Notes under the pieces: generated by a model
The model's input: only the letters and a program-made list of their open reading frames with translations
Told to the model about the DNA's origin: nothing
The model's database searches: none
Shown: positions 45,224-55,944 of the stretch, in pieces
How the letters are laid out: each line of letters starts with the position of its first letter
How positions within the stretch are numbered: position 1 is the first letter of the stretch
Program-made: the position numbers and the translations under genes
Assembly (NCBI GenBank): GCA_031266555.1
Contig: JAISAU010000010.1
Location: 62,001 to 126,000 of the forward strand
Direction: 5' to 3'
Source of the DNA: Campylobacteraceae bacterium
Lineage (GTDB): Bacteria; Campylobacterota; Campylobacteria; Campylobacterales; Campylobacteraceae
Length of the DNA: 64,000 bases

Positions 45224-46195
45224 ATGTTTAAAAGCGTTTGGCAGGCGATTGCAGAGTCAAAGAGCATAGTTCTTGCTTCACATGTAAATCCTGATTGCGA
45301 TACGCTTGGCTGCGCTCTGGCGATGTTTGATGTTTTACGAAATATGAATAAAGAGGCGTTTTTATTTAACGCTACTGAAAAACTCCCTCTGAAATTACGA
45401 TTTTTACCGAATTTTGAATATATTTCATCGCAATTGCCAAATAATTTTGACACGTTAGTAGTGTTTGACTGCGCCAAATTTGAGCGTACAAATTTAGATA
45501 TAAACAGATTGGGACAAAAAATTATAAACATAGACCATCACTTGACAAATTCAAATTTTGGCGATTTAAATTTAGTGGCGGCTGAATTTTCAAGCGCTTG
45601 TATGGTAGTTTTTGAAATGCTAAAAACAAACGGCGTCAAAATATCCGCAAAAGCGGCTACATGTCTTTATGCCGGAAATATTGACGATACCGGTTTTTTC
45701 GCGTATGGAAATGTAAACGCTAAAACTTTTATAAACTCTGCGGAGTTGATAGATTTGGGAGCAAATCCCATATATATTTCAAAGCAATTAAAACAGAGCG
45801 TTCCGCTTGCCAGATTTAGACTAAAAGAACATGTAATGCAAACTGTTGATTTACTTAAAAACGGTAAAGTTGGGCTGGTTATTATTAGACAGGACGATTT
45901 AAAACGAAGCGGAGCCAGAAGGGAAGATACGGAAGATATCATAAATATCGTAAGAGATCTTGCAAGCGTAGAACTTGCTATTATGATATTGGAAGAAGAA
46001 GACGGGAGTTTTAAAATCTCTTTGCGCAGTAAAAACTATCTTGACGTATCAAAAATAGCCTTGAAGTTCGGTGGCGGCGGACATTTTGGAGCGGCCGGAT
46101 TTGAGAGCAAAATAACAAATACGGACGTTATAGTTTCAATGGTATTAAATGAATTTGATGAAGGAACGACAGAATATGAGAAAAAAAGTGAATAA
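45224..46195 (+). CDS. DHH-family phosphoesterase (NrnA-like)
   Basis: About 323 residues from the ATG at 45224 (MFKSVWQAIAESKSIVLASH). DHH domain: SHVNPDCDTLGCALA, FDCAKFERT, IDHHLTNSNFGDLN (DHH) and GNIDDTGFFAYGN. DHHA1 domain ends in KFGGGGHFGAAGFE. Such enzymes degrade nanoRNAs, pAp or cyclic dinucleotides; the size and domain pair best fit NrnA. It overlaps the M23 peptidase start by 20 bp. Confidence 0.92.
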   Translation: MFKSVWQAIAESKSIVLASHVNPDCDTLGCALAMFDVLRNMNKEAFLFNATEKLPLKLRFLPNFEYISSQLPNNFDTLVVFDCAKFERTNLDINRLGQKIINIDHHLTNSNFGDLNLVAAEFSSACMVVFEMLKTNGVKISAKAATCLYAGNIDDTGFFAYGNVNAKTFINSAELIDLGANPIYISKQLKQSVPLARFRLKEHVMQTVDLLKNGKVGLVIIRQDDLKRSGARREDTEDIINIVRDLASVELAIMILEEEDGSFKISLRSKNYLDVSKIALKFGGGGHFGAAGFESKITNTDVIVSMVLNEFDEGTTEYEKKSE

Positions 46196-47546
46196 AAATC
46201 GCAGCCTTATTATCTTTGTGATTTTGATTATTATCGCTGCTTTGGCATTTATTTACAACTCGATAGTATTTGAGCGAAATATGCCCGACGTCGTGCTTGA
46301 CGAGCAGATTTATTGGAATCTCAAAAATCCGATACAAGCAAAAGTTAAAGACGATAGCGGAATTGGACGAGTTTTAATACAAATAAGCGACGGTGAAAAT
46401 AATATAACTCTTGTAAATGATAAGTACAGCGGCAATGATAAGGAGATTGATTTTGATATATCATTTCCCAAAACGGGATTTTTCAGTAAAAAAAACCAAT
46501 ATTATTTAACCTTTGAAGTTATAGATAAAAGTTTGTGGAACTTCTTTATGGGCAACAGAGTCCAAAAAGTTTATTCCGTGGTTATAGATACGAAACAACC
46601 AAACGTTTATACGGTTACGAACTCTTATAAAGTTACTAAAGGCGGCAGCGGAGTCGTTATATTTAAAGCCGACGATGAAAATTTAAAAGATGTTTATGTG
46701 CAGACAAATTACGGCAAACGATTTAAGGCGGCTCCTTTTAATAAAAAAGGATACTATATAGCTTTTGTGGCGTGGCCTGTGGATCAAAAAAATTTTTCAG
46801 CCGAGATAATCGCCGAGGATTTAGCGGGAAATATCGCCAAAAGCAGAATCAAATATTTTTTGCAAGATAAAAATTATAAAGTTTCAAAAATAACGCTTAG
46901 CGATAATTTTTTAAATAACTCCGTCTATCCGCTCGCTGAAGAGTTTGATTATGAAAATACAAAAGATCTCTCAGCGCTTGAGAGATTTGTTTTTATCAAT
47001 GAAAAGATTAGAAAAGAGAGTCTGTCTACCATACAAAATGTTACCTCTATCGTAAATTATAATAAACCTTTTAGGTTAAAATCGTTTTTTCCTTTAAAAA
47101 ATGGCGCGGTTGTCGCAGGATACGGCGATTTTAGAATGTACGAGCATAATAAAACTAAGGTAAGTCAATCTTATCATCTCGGACTTGATATGGCAAGCAC
47201 TGCCGAAGCGGAGATAGTTTTAAGTAATTCCGGAACTATCGCGTTTGCGAATGAGAATGGAATATACGGCAAAATGATTTTGATAGACCACGGACTTGGA
47301 TTGTATTCTCTTTACGCGCATTGTTCGGAACTTTTGGTAAACGAGGGAGATGAGATCATAAACGGTCAAGTAATAGGTCAAACTGGAAAAACCGGTTTTG
47401 TATTTGGAGATCATTTGCATTTTGGCATAGTCATTCAAGGTGTTGAGGTAAGACCGGAAGAGTGGATGGATGAAAAATGGCTGAAAGAGAATGTGTTTGA
47501 TTTGGTAGAAAGCGCAAACAAAGTTATAAATAGCGCAAGGCAATAA
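46176..47546 (+). CDS. M23 family metallopeptidase
   Basis: About 456 residues. An N-terminal membrane anchor (residues 9-26), a long beta-rich periplasmic region, then LytM: HLGLDMAS (first His/Asp), LYSLYAHCSELLVNEGD and TGKTGFVFGDHLHFGI (HLH). All zinc ligands are present. It trims peptidoglycan crosslinks and can affect cell shape. Position before lpxC matches the Campylobacter order I recall. Confidence 0.9.
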   Translation: MRKKVNKNRSLIIFVILIIIAALAFIYNSIVFERNMPDVVLDEQIYWNLKNPIQAKVKDDSGIGRVLIQISDGENNITLVNDKYSGNDKEIDFDISFPKTGFFSKKNQYYLTFEVIDKSLWNFFMGNRVQKVYSVVIDTKQPNVYTVTNSYKVTKGGSGVVIFKADDENLKDVYVQTNYGKRFKAAPFNKKGYYIAFVAWPVDQKNFSAEIIAEDLAGNIAKSRIKYFLQDKNYKVSKITLSDNFLNNSVYPLAEEFDYENTKDLSALERFVFINEKIRKESLSTIQNVTSIVNYNKPFRLKSFFPLKNGAVVAGYGDFRMYEHNKTKVSQSYHLGLDMASTAEAEIVLSNSGTIAFANENGIYGKMILIDHGLGLYSLYAHCSELLVNEGDEIINGQVIGQTGKTGFVFGDHLHFGIVIQGVEVRPEEWMDEKWLKENVFDLVESANKVINSARQ

Positions 47547-47644
47547 AAATAAATGCGTTTCGTAAGTCTAAAAGCTGTACATTTTGAAGTAAAATGTGGT
47601 ATAAATACAAATTAATTTGAGAAAAGTTTAAAAGGGAAGAGATT

Positions 47645-48526
47645 TTGAGGCAAACGACAATACAGCGTCGCGTAGAAGGCGTAGGTATAGGGTTGCATAA
47701 AGGCGAGCCTATAAATATTGTATTGGAACCTATGGAGGCAAATAGCGGCATAGTATTTTACCGTCAAGACGTGGGTATGAGCATAAACGCGCATCCCTCA
47801 AGCGTCATAAATACGCAAATGGCGACTGTTATAGGCATAAGCGCTGAAAAAAGTATTTCCACGATAGAACATCTGCTCTCCGCCGTTAATTCTTATGGCA
47901 TCGATAATCTTCGCATTATTGTAGACGGCGGCGAAGTTCCGGTTATGGACGGCAGTAGTGCTAGTTTTTGTATGATGCTTGACGAAGCCGGAACAAGAAC
48001 TCTTGAAGAGAATAAAAAAGTTATTGTCATAAAAAAAGAGGTAGAAGTAAGAGAGGGTGATAAATTTTCCAAAGTAATGCCTTCAAACGAACCGGTTTAT
48101 CATTTTATAATAGATTTCGCGCATCCTGCTATCGGAAAACAAGAATATACTTATGAATTCAGCAAAAAAAACTTTTTGAACGATATCGCAAGGGCTCGAA
48201 CGTTTGGATTTTTGAAAGAGGCTCAAATATTAAGAAGTATGGGGCTTGGACTTGGCGGTTCGCTTGACAACACTATAATCTTAGACGAAAAAAAGATATT
48301 AAATCATGAAGGCTTGAGATTTCAAAACGAATTTGTTCGCCACAAAATCCTTGACGCCATAGGCGATTTATGTTTGCTTGGTATGCCTATGCTTGGAAGT
48401 TACGATTCGTTTGCTGGAAGTCATAAGTTGAACCATTTACTTACAAAAGAGATATTAAAAGATCCTCAAAATTACGAGATAAAGACATTTGTGAACTCAA
48501 CGGAAACTATAAAGGCGTTAGCATAA
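47645..48526 (+). CDS. lpxC: UDP-3-O-acyl-N-acetylglucosamine deacetylase
   Basis: 293 residues from a TTG at 47645 after GGGAAGAGAT. LpxC motifs: RRVEGVGIGLHKGEP, STIEHLLSAV, DGGEVPVMDGSSASF, ARTFGFLKEA, NEFVRHKILDAIGDL and the final AGSHKLNH. It catalyses the committed, zinc-dependent step of lipid A synthesis. Confidence 0.97.
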   Translation: MRQTTIQRRVEGVGIGLHKGEPINIVLEPMEANSGIVFYRQDVGMSINAHPSSVINTQMATVIGISAEKSISTIEHLLSAVNSYGIDNLRIIVDGGEVPVMDGSSASFCMMLDEAGTRTLEENKKVIVIKKEVEVREGDKFSKVMPSNEPVYHFIIDFAHPAIGKQEYTYEFSKKNFLNDIARARTFGFLKEAQILRSMGLGLGGSLDNTIILDEKKILNHEGLRFQNEFVRHKILDAIGDLCLLGMPMLGSYDSFAGSHKLNHLLTKEILKDPQNYEIKTFVNSTETIKALA

Positions 48527-48540
48527 AACCAAAAGTAAGC

Positions 48541-48981
48541 GTGCTTGTTATAGCGTTATCGTCGCCGTTAATAGTTGGCGTTTATGAAAATGATAAGTTG
48601 ATAGATAGTTTTAAAAGCGATGAGATGGTGTCGGATTCGCTGCCAAAAATCTTTAAAAAAATTCTGCATTTCTTTACATGTAAGGAACTTTTTTACGCGA
48701 AAGGACCCGGAAGTTTTATGGCTATAAAGGTAACTTATGTTTATTTAAAAAGTCTGCAAATCGCCTTACATGTACCGCTTTTTGCGTGCGAGGGTTTTGT
48801 TTTTAATGAAAACTCTCCAATCAAAGCTCTTGGAAATCAATGGTTTTTTAAAGAAAAAACAGGTATCGCGCTGAAAGAAAATAGTATAGGTAAAACGAAA
48901 CCGTTTAAACTTCCAAATATCTTAGACAGAAAAAAATTTAGCGAAAAGAATGAACCGCTATATATTTTATCGGCGATTTGA
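48541..48981 (+). CDS. TsaB-like protein, shortened
   Basis: 146 residues from a GTG, 15 bp after lpxC. ALSSPLIVGVYENDK and YAKGPGSFMAIKVTYVYLKS match the TsaB pattern (GPGSFTGLR), the partner of TsaD in making t6A in tRNA. It is far shorter than most TsaB (about 230 residues), lacking the C-terminal half, as I recall for small TsaB-like proteins in this phylum. Two TACATGTA copies inside. Confidence 0.7.
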   Translation: MLVIALSSPLIVGVYENDKLIDSFKSDEMVSDSLPKIFKKILHFFTCKELFYAKGPGSFMAIKVTYVYLKSLQIALHVPLFACEGFVFNENSPIKALGNQWFFKEKTGIALKENSIGKTKPFKLPNILDRKKFSEKNEPLYILSAI

Positions 48982-48996
48982 AGTAAAGGTTTAAAG

Positions 48997-49881
48997 TTGA
49001 AAATAAAAGTTCCGGCATCCAGCGCAAATTTAGGACCAGGTTTTGATACTTTAGGACTTGCTCTTGGTTTGTATAACGAAACTATTATAGAGCGTTCAAA
49101 TTATCTGTCCGTATCCGTAAAGGGCGAGGGAAGCGACAAACCTTATGTTAAAAAGAATAATACTTTCGTTAATATTTTTTATGATGTTTATAATGAGCTT
49201 ATAGGTAAAAAAGACAATTTTCGTTTTGCTTTCACAAACGCCATTCCGTTTTCGCGCGGGCTTGGCAGTTCGTCTTCAACAATAGTCGGAGCTATAGCGT
49301 CGGCTTATTATATGGCGGGTCATAGCATAAATAAAGAACAAGTTTTAAATCGCGCACTTATATTAGAATCGCACCCTGACAATATAACGCCTTGTGTTTA
49401 CGGCGGTTTTGCCGTGTCTATCGTGGATAATGGAAAAGTCGTTATGATAAGAAAAGAGCTTCCAAAAGAGATTTGCGCGGTTGTAGTTGTGCCTAATGCT
49501 CCCATATCCACAGAGGTTGCCAGAGGACTTTTGCCAAAACAGTATAAGATATCGGACGCGGTTTTTAATCTATCTCACGCTTCGCTTATGAGCGCGGCCT
49601 TTATGAGCGAAAATTGGGAAATGTTAAAAATAGCGGCATATGACAGATTGCACGAAGAGATAAGAATGAACGCATTGCCAAGACTATTTGACGTAAGACG
49701 CATAGCGCTTGAAAACGGAGCTTTAATGAGTACGCTATCCGGCAGCGGTTCTAGTTTTTTAAATCTTGTTTACACGCAACATTCAAAAAAGCTTTTACAT
49801 GTATTGCAAACCGAGTTTAGTGAGTTCAAATTGATGAAATTTGAACTTGATAATCTTGGATTTGTTATCACACAAAGCTGA
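48997..49881 (+). CDS. thrB: Homoserine kinase
   Basis: 294 residues, TTG start. GHMP-kinase motifs: VPASSANLGPGFDTLGLALG, FSRGLGSSSSTIVGAIASA (the ATP loop) and STLSGSGSSFLNLV. It phosphorylates homoserine towards threonine. Length is normal for the GHMP type. Confidence 0.96.
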   Translation: MKIKVPASSANLGPGFDTLGLALGLYNETIIERSNYLSVSVKGEGSDKPYVKKNNTFVNIFYDVYNELIGKKDNFRFAFTNAIPFSRGLGSSSSTIVGAIASAYYMAGHSINKEQVLNRALILESHPDNITPCVYGGFAVSIVDNGKVVMIRKELPKEICAVVVVPNAPISTEVARGLLPKQYKISDAVFNLSHASLMSAAFMSENWEMLKIAAYDRLHEEIRMNALPRLFDVRRIALENGALMSTLSGSGSSFLNLVYTQHSKKLLHVLQTEFSEFKLMKFELDNLGFVITQS

Positions 49882-49903
49882 TAAAAAGAAATTCTGGTAT
49901 AAT

Positions 49904-50158
49904 ATGGGCGAAAAAAATATTCCCGTACGTATGTGTATAGTTTGCAAAAGTCGTTTGGCTAAAAAGTCTCTTCATAGATTTCAGATTAAAGACGGTATTC
50001 TAAGGGCATTTGAGAGAGACGGGAGGAGTTTTTATATTTGCGAAATATGCTTAAACAAAAATCAGCAGAAGCTTATAAAAACAATCAATCAAAAATACAA
50101 CCTAACCTTGCCGTATCAAAACGGTGAAAATTTTAAGGAGACAATATCTGATGGTTGA
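49904..50158 (+). CDS. YlxR-family (DUF448) RNA-binding protein
   Basis: 84 residues from the ATG at 49904. [17 protein letters not shown] and [13 protein letters not shown] give the CxxC...CxxC-like YlxR pattern. The family sits between nusA and infB or before infB in many bacteria and may regulate transcription or rRNA. It overlaps the infB start by 8 bp. Confidence 0.9.
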   Translation: MGEKNIPVRMCIVCKSRLAKKSLHRFQIKDGILRAFERDGRSFYICEICLNKNQQKLIKTINQKYNLTLPYQNGENFKETISDG

Positions 50159-52784
50159 AAAGGTAAAGATTACAGACATAGCAAGCGAGCTTGGCTTTAG
50201 CAATAAAGACGTTATAGAAAAAGCTTTATTATTGAAGTTTGACATTAAAGCTCCATCCAGCACTTTAAGTGTTGAAGAAGCCGAAAGACTTATGAATTTT
50301 ATTTTAACGGGCGTAGATAATAATCCGCAGAAAAAAGAGACTGTTAAAGAGAATAAAGAGCCTAAGGAAAAGAAAGCGCAGCTTAAACAAGAAAAGCCGA
50401 AAAAAGTAGAAGCGCAAGAGAAGCCGAAAACGCAAAATGTCGAGCATAGAAAAAATCAAGAAGAACAAAAAAAAGATAATACAAAAAGCGCTCAACCCAT
50501 CAAACCAAAGCAAGAAGAGATACAAATACAAAAAACTCAGCAACCCGTACGCGAATCTTTAGCGGAAGTCAGTTTAAAACAACGAAGAGGACTCGTTTTC
50601 GTTAAAAAGAAAAAAGATGAGATTGCGGAAAAGCAGGCTGTTGTACAAAAAAGCGAAACGGCTTCCAAAGTTGTGCCGTCTTTAGAGTCTATGTTTGTCA
50701 ATATGGCGGCAAATATGCAACAACTTAGCGAAATTCGCAACAAAAAGAAAAAGCCTAAAAAGATAGTTGCCGCTAAAAAAGAAGAGGGTTCAAAAATGGA
50801 CCTGCTTATAGATAGGGATTTGGGTAGCAACAACTATGATATGGAAGAGGATATGGTTGTGTTGCCAGATTTTACGATTAAGCTTGAAAGGCAAGACGAA
50901 GAGCAAAAAAGCCAAATCACATCTCAAGTAAAAACGATTAAGCATAATCCATTTTTGGATCAAGGCATTCAAAGAAAAAGTTTTAAAAAACATAAAAGAA
51001 GAGTTGAAGACAAAAATACGCCTGAAGTTAAAGTTGTGCAAATACCTGAAGAGGTTAGAGTTTACGAATTTGCTCAAAAGATAAACAAGCAGCCTTCGGA
51101 AATTATAAAGATATTATTCGGACTTGGCGTTATGGTAACTAAAAATGATTTTTTAGATAAAGACGCCATAGAGATTTTAGCCGAAGAGTTTGGCGTAGAG
51201 GTAAATGTTGTAAACGAGCAAGAAGAGTTTGATTACGTTAAAGCTTATGATGAAGAAAATAGTAAAAATTTAGAGAGTCGCGTACCGGTAATTACTATAA
51301 TGGGACATGTAGATCATGGTAAAACCTCGCTTTTGGATTATATTAGAAATGCAAGCGTGGCAAGCGGTGAAGCGGGCGGCATAACGCAACATGTAGGCGC
51401 TTACATGATAGAAAAAGACGGCAGAAAAATCACGTTTATAGATACTCCCGGTCATGAAGCGTTTACCGAAATGAGAGCAAGAGGCGCGCAAGTAACGGAT
51501 ATAGTGGTTATAGTTGTAGCGGCGGACGACGGCGTGAAACCACAAACTTTAGAAGCTATCTCGCATGCGAAAGCCGCGAAAGTTCCTATGATTATCGCGA
51601 TGAATAAAATAGACAAACCAACGGCAAATCCGGATCAAGCCAAAAGTCAATTGGCTGAAGTTGGCATTTTACCTATAGATTGGGGTGGAGAATATGAGTT
51701 CGCGTATGTATCGGCAAAAACAGGAGAGGGCATAGAACACCTTTTGGATGTTATTTTGCTTCAATCGGAACTTATGGAGCTTAAAGCGGACGCTGAAAGA
51801 GACGCCAAAGCTACAGTTGTAGAGGGCTCTATGGAAAAAGGCAGAGGTCCTGTAGCTACTGTGATTGTAAGAAACGGAACTTTAAGAGTTGGAAATACGG
51901 TCGTGGCAGGCGTTGCATACGGCAAAGTAAGAGCTTTACTGAATGCGTCCGGGCAAAATATAGAGGCTATTCATCCCGGAGAACCGGGCGTTATAATCGG
52001 ACTTAGCGAAGTTCCGCTGGCTGGAGAAACCGTAGTTAAAGTAGCTAACGATAAAATCGCGAGAGAATATGCGAATAAAAGAGCTGAATATTTGCGTCAA
52101 AAAGAGTTGTCAAGATCCACAAAAGTTACTATAGACGAACTTGGTGCTATGATCGCAGAAGGCGAGCTAAAAGCGTTACCTGTTATTGTCAAAGCCGATG
52201 TCGGCGGCAGTCTTGAAGCGATTAAAGGCAGTTTGGAGAAACTTCGCAATGAAGAGACGAAAATAAATGTTATTCATAGCGGTATAGGCGGTATCAGCGA
52301 GAGCGATATAACGCTCGCGTCCGCTAGCGCAAACAGTGTGATTTTAGGATTTAATGTGCGTCCTACCGGAGTTGTGAAAGAGAAAGCCAAAGCTCTTGGA
52401 GTAGAGATCAAAACATATAATGTTATTTATAATCTTATAGACGACGTAAAAGGAATTTTAAGCGGACTTATGTCGCCTATCATACGAGAAGAAAATTTGG
52501 GACAGGCGCAAGTCAGAGAGGTATTTGTAGTGCCTAAAATTGGCGCTATCGCAGGTTGTATGGTAACAGACGGCTCTATAAATAGAGGAGCTAAAGTCAG
52601 AGTTATACGAGACGGAATCGTTCTTTTTGAAGGTACAATTTCATCTTTAAAGCGCTTCAAAGATGATGCTAAAGATGTTGCTAAAGGTTTTGAGTGCGGT
52701 ATAGGCATAGATAATTATAACGATATTAAAGTCGGAGATTTTATAGAGAGCTTTAAACATGTAGAGGAACAAGCAGTTTTATGA
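50151..52784 (+). CDS. infB: Translation initiation factor IF-2
   Basis: About 877 residues from the ATG at 50151 after AAGGAGACAATATCTG. The N-terminus ([20 protein letters not shown]) is followed by a long Lys/Glu/Gln-rich linker. The G domain has [29 protein letters not shown] and AMNKIDKP. Domains II-IV complete it. It places initiator tRNA on the 30S subunit. Head of infB-rbfA-rimP-ribD. Confidence 0.98.
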   Translation: MVEKVKITDIASELGFSNKDVIEKALLLKFDIKAPSSTLSVEEAERLMNFILTGVDNNPQKKETVKENKEPKEKKAQLKQEKPKKVEAQEKPKTQNVEHRKNQEEQKKDNTKSAQPIKPKQEEIQIQKTQQPVRESLAEVSLKQRRGLVFVKKKKDEIAEKQAVVQKSETASKVVPSLESMFVNMAANMQQLSEIRNKKKKPKKIVAAKKEEGSKMDLLIDRDLGSNNYDMEEDMVVLPDFTIKLERQDEEQKSQITSQVKTIKHNPFLDQGIQRKSFKKHKRRVEDKNTPEVKVVQIPEEVRVYEFAQKINKQPSEIIKILFGLGVMVTKNDFLDKDAIEILAEEFGVEVNVVNEQEEFDYVKAYDEENSKNLESRVPVITIMGHVDHGKTSLLDYIRNASVASGEAGGITQHVGAYMIEKDGRKITFIDTPGHEAFTEMRARGAQVTDIVVIVVAADDGVKPQTLEAISHAKAAKVPMIIAMNKIDKPTANPDQAKSQLAEVGILPIDWGGEYEFAYVSAKTGEGIEHLLDVILLQSELMELKADAERDAKATVVEGSMEKGRGPVATVIVRNGTLRVGNTVVAGVAYGKVRALLNASGQNIEAIHPGEPGVIIGLSEVPLAGETVVKVANDKIAREYANKRAEYLRQKELSRSTKVTIDELGAMIAEGELKALPVIVKADVGGSLEAIKGSLEKLRNEETKINVIHSGIGGISESDITLASASANSVILGFNVRPTGVVKEKAKALGVEIKTYNVIYNLIDDVKGILSGLMSPIIREENLGQAQVREVFVVPKIGAIAGCMVTDGSINRGAKVRVIRDGIVLFEGTISSLKRFKDDAKDVAKGFECGIGIDNYNDIKVGDFIESFKHVEEQAVL

Positions 52785-53146
52785 AACCGCAAGACGTTAA
52801 GCTAAAAAGAGTTGAAAGCATACTAAAAGAGCTTATTCCGCAAGCGTTATCAGAGCTTGAGGACGAACAGCTTGTAGGACTTTGCGTTACAGATGTCGTA
52901 TGTCATAAAGGACGCTATGACGCCGAGGTATATCTTGATAAAACTTTGCTTACCAAGAGCGAAATATCGCAAATATATACAAAATTGAACAAAGTCAAAA
53001 AGTATATTCAAAACTATTGCGCTGTTGAAGAGGGTTGGTTTCGCGCGCCAAATCTTACGTTTCGTTTTGATAATCTTCTTGAAGAACAAAATCATATGGA
53101 TGGATTATTTAAAAAGATAGAAAAAGGATTGAATGATAGTGAATGA
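52781..53146 (+). CDS. rbfA: Ribosome-binding factor A
   Basis: 121 residues, KH-like fold with [18 protein letters not shown] and LYF-type strand ending [17 protein letters not shown]. Needed for 16S rRNA 5' end maturation of the 30S subunit. It overlaps infB by 4 bp and rimP by 14 bp. Confidence 0.93.
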   Translation: MKPQDVKLKRVESILKELIPQALSELEDEQLVGLCVTDVVCHKGRYDAEVYLDKTLLTKSEISQIYTKLNKVKKYIQNYCAVEEGWFRAPNLTFRFDNLLEEQNHMDGLFKKIEKGLNDSE

Positions 53147-53549
53147 AAATATAGAGAAATTGATTGAAAATTGCGGTATGAAACTTTACGATACGGAAAG
53201 CGTTACTGAAAACGGGCATAAAATTTTTCGCGTTTACATAACATCAAAAGAGGGCGTGAGTTTGGAAAAATGCGAAGAGGTGAGCAGGATACTTTCTCCC
53301 ATTTTTGATTTAAATCCGCCTATTAGCGGACACTACTATTTTGAAGTAAGTTCGCCGGGAATTGAACGAAGTTTAAAATCGCCAAAACATTTTAAAGCCT
53401 CTATCGGAGAAAATGTAAAAATAAAATTAGATAATGAAACAAGCATAGAAGGCATAATAAAAAACGCGGACGACGACTATGTGGAGATAGGCGAGGATAA
53501 GATTCTATACAAAAATATAAAAAAGGCAAGAACCTATTTTGAATGGTAA
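53133..53549 (+). CDS. rimP: Ribosome maturation factor RimP
   Basis: 138 residues. CEEVSRILSPIFD and YYFEVSSPGIERSLKSPKHF are family hallmarks, followed by the Sm-like C-terminal domain. It assists late 30S assembly. It overlaps the ribD start by 7 bp. Confidence 0.95.
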   Translation: MIVNENIEKLIENCGMKLYDTESVTENGHKIFRVYITSKEGVSLEKCEEVSRILSPIFDLNPPISGHYYFEVSSPGIERSLKSPKHFKASIGENVKIKLDNETSIEGIIKNADDDYVEIGEDKILYKNIKKARTYFEW

Positions 53550-54538
53550 ATGAATTTTATATGCTTTTGGCTATAAATGAGGCTTGGAAATATCAAGGCT
53601 TAACATATCCAAATCCGGCTGTAGGCTGTGTCGTTGCGGATAAGAACGGCGCTATTTTATCAGTAGCGGCTCATAAAAAAGCTAACTTCGCTCACGCGGA
53701 GCTTGAAGCCGCGAGAGAAGCTTTGGCAAAACTAAATCCGCTTTTAAAATTTCCGCAAAATCCAAACGAATTGCACGCTTTTATATTGCAAAATCATCAA
53801 AATTTATTAAAAGACTCAACTTTTTACGTTACTCTTGAACCTTGTTCTCATCAAGGTTTAACGCCTTCTTGCGCGAAATTACTTTGCGCTTTACATGTAA
53901 AAAAGGTTGTAATAGGCATTAGGGATAATACAAAACAAGCAAAAGGCGGAAGCGAAATACTTAAAAAAGCGGATATTGAAGTTGTAGTTGGGGTTTGCGA
54001 AAAAGAGTGCGAAGAGTTGATAGAACCTTTTTTGCTGTGGCAAAAAGGAAGTTTTTCATTTTTTAAGCTTGCGATGAGGTTGGACGGCAGTTATGATAAT
54101 GGCATTATAACTTCCATTGAGTCAAGAAAATTTACGCACAAATTAAGAGACGTTTGCGATTTAATAGTTATAGGCGGAGAGACTTTGCGTAACGATAAGC
54201 CTACGCTTGATTCAAGGCTGATAAGCGCAAAAGCGCCAAACGTGCTTATATGCACGCAAAAGACGATAAATAAAGACGCGCCGCTTTTTGGTGTCAAAAA
54301 TAGAAATGTTATTATTCAAAACAGTTTGGATTTTCCAAAAGAATACAAAAATATTATGATAGAGGGCGGCGGTAACTTTTTGCAAGCCATGAGAGATAGG
54401 GTTGATTGGTTTTTGATTTTTCACAGCAACTCATTTTCAAGCGAAAAAAAACAGAGCGTAAATATAGATTTGAATTTAAAACTTATTTATAGTTCGCATA
54501 TAGGAGACGATTTGTTTGGTTGGTATAGACGTTATTAA
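53543..54538 (+). CDS. ribD: Bifunctional riboflavin deaminase/reductase
   Basis: 331 residues. Deaminase zinc site: FAHAELEAAREAL (HAE) and TLEPCSHQGLTPSCAK (PCxxxxxxxxC). The C-terminal reductase has GGETLRNDKPTLDSRL. It performs two steps of flavin synthesis from GTP product. A rather short C-terminal domain is normal for this phylum. TACATGTA at 53892 encodes part of LHVKKVV. Confidence 0.94.
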   Translation: MVNEFYMLLAINEAWKYQGLTYPNPAVGCVVADKNGAILSVAAHKKANFAHAELEAAREALAKLNPLLKFPQNPNELHAFILQNHQNLLKDSTFYVTLEPCSHQGLTPSCAKLLCALHVKKVVIGIRDNTKQAKGGSEILKKADIEVVVGVCEKECEELIEPFLLWQKGSFSFFKLAMRLDGSYDNGIITSIESRKFTHKLRDVCDLIVIGGETLRNDKPTLDSRLISAKAPNVLICTQKTINKDAPLFGVKNRNVIIQNSLDFPKEYKNIMIEGGGNFLQAMRDRVDWFLIFHSNSFSSEKKQSVNIDLNLKLIYSSHIGDDLFGWYRRY

Positions 54539-54669
54539 TTAAAAGCGTTTGAGGAAATATTTAATACGTAAAAAAGCCAATGATTTCTTATTAAATATAT
54601 TGATTTAAGCTTTTATCTGTTATTCTTATTATATTATATTTATTTTGACTAAAGAATAGGTTTTTAAAT

Positions 54670-55152
54670 ATGAAAAACGGATTTTTAAAATGTATTTTGG
54701 TTACGGTTTTTTTATCAAATTGTTTTTTGTTTTCGCAAAGTAATTCCGCTGTAGATGGACAAGAAGTTTATAAAAAAAGATGTGTCGGCTGTCACGGACC
54801 TTCGGGCGATGTAAAGGCTTTTGGCGTGAGTAGAAAATTAACGGAGCTTACCGCCGGCGAGATGGCCAATAGACTTAAAGCGTTATCTGATAAAAAAATG
54901 CAAGGCGTAGGCGGCGCGTCTGGAACTATGCACAAGCAAATATCTGCTGTGAGCAAAGAAGAGTATGAAGCCGTGCTGGCGTATATTACCTCCGCGTTTG
55001 CCGCGATAAGTGTGGAGAGTTCTATGGACACTTCTTTGGAGCAAAATAAAACCGCAACCAATGTAAATATCGCCGCAAATCCAACTACCAATCGTTCTCA
55101 AAACCAATTAAGACTTGTGGTCACGCAGGATGGAAACAGCATTACCCAATAA
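54670..55152 (+). CDS. Monohaem cytochrome c
   Basis: 160 residues. Signal peptide (to about SQSNS), then RCVGCHGPSG (CxxCH haem site) and KKMQGVGGASGTMHKQ with a candidate Met ligand. The C-terminal 40 residues are Thr/Asn/Gln-rich and low in structure. Periplasmic class I electron carrier. Single gene before ubiE. Confidence 0.92.
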   Translation: MKNGFLKCILVTVFLSNCFLFSQSNSAVDGQEVYKKRCVGCHGPSGDVKAFGVSRKLTELTAGEMANRLKALSDKKMQGVGGASGTMHKQISAVSKEEYEAVLAYITSAFAAISVESSMDTSLEQNKTATNVNIAANPTTNRSQNQLRLVVTQDGNSITQ

Positions 55153-55224
55153 ACGCGCGGCAAACTAACTAAAATTCTTTATTTTAATATATAATATTGT
55201 TGAATTTTTCTAAAGGATATTTTT

Positions 55225-55944
55225 TTGGATATTGATAGCAGACAAGTTAAAATTGTACAGATGTTTGACGATATAGCCTCAACATACGATAGGGCAAACA
55301 GAGTTTTGAGCATGGGCATAGATGTGTCATGGCGCAAGAAGGCGTGTGATATAGCTTTTGATAAGCTTGGTCGAAAAGAGGTAAAAATGATAGTGGACGT
55401 CGCTTGCGGCACAGGCGACATGATAGGTTTTTGGCAAAAACGTTCACAGAAAAAAGGCGTTGATGTTAAGAGAATTTTGGGTGTTGATCCATCATCTCAA
55501 ATGTTAAGTATCGCCAAAAAAAAATTCAAAGGTTTTGATTTTATCAAAGCGCGCGCGGACGATATTCCTCTTCCAAACGAATGCGCCGACATAGTTAGCA
55601 TAAGTTACGGCATACGAAATGTGCTAAAACGCAAAGAAGCCTTCAAAGAGTTCGCAAGAGTCGTAAAAGAAGGCGGTTTTGTTGTTATATTGGAATTTAC
55701 CAAAGAAAGCAAAAGCGGATTTTCGCAAAAGATAAAACAAGTTTATTTGAATAAAATTTTACCGTTTATCGGTGGATTTATCTCAAAAAATTACGAAGCG
55801 TATAAGTATTTACCTTCGTCTATAGAAGGATTTTTAACCTCTTCTATGTTGGAAAAAGAGCTTTTGGACGTTGGATTTAAAACTTGCTATTCTAAAAGTT
55901 TTTCTATGGGTATATCCACTTTAATAATCGCTAAAAAATGTTAA
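55225..55944 (+). CDS. ubiE: Demethylmenaquinone methyltransferase
   Basis: 239 residues from a TTG after AAAGGATA. Motifs: FDDIASTYDRANRVLSMG, VDVACGTGDMIGFW (SAM), and ADIVSISYGIRNVLKRKEAF. It makes the last step of menaquinone synthesis, named menG where only menaquinone is made, as mqnC suggests here. It overlaps xseA by 7 bp. Confidence 0.95.
   Translation: MDIDSRQVKIVQMFDDIASTYDRANRVLSMGIDVSWRKKACDIAFDKLGRKEVKMIVDVACGTGDMIGFWQKRSQKKGVDVKRILGVDPSSQMLSIAKKKFKGFDFIKARADDIPLPNECADIVSISYGIRNVLKRKEAFKEFARVVKEGGFVVILEFTKESKSGFSQKIKQVYLNKILPFIGGFISKNYEAYKYLPSSIEGFLTSSMLEKELLDVGFKTCYSKSFSMGISTLIIAKKC

Noticed and set aside
47548-47612. 20-codon frame before lpxC
   Set aside because: It overlaps the likely lpxC promoter (TATAAA) and has no ribosome site.
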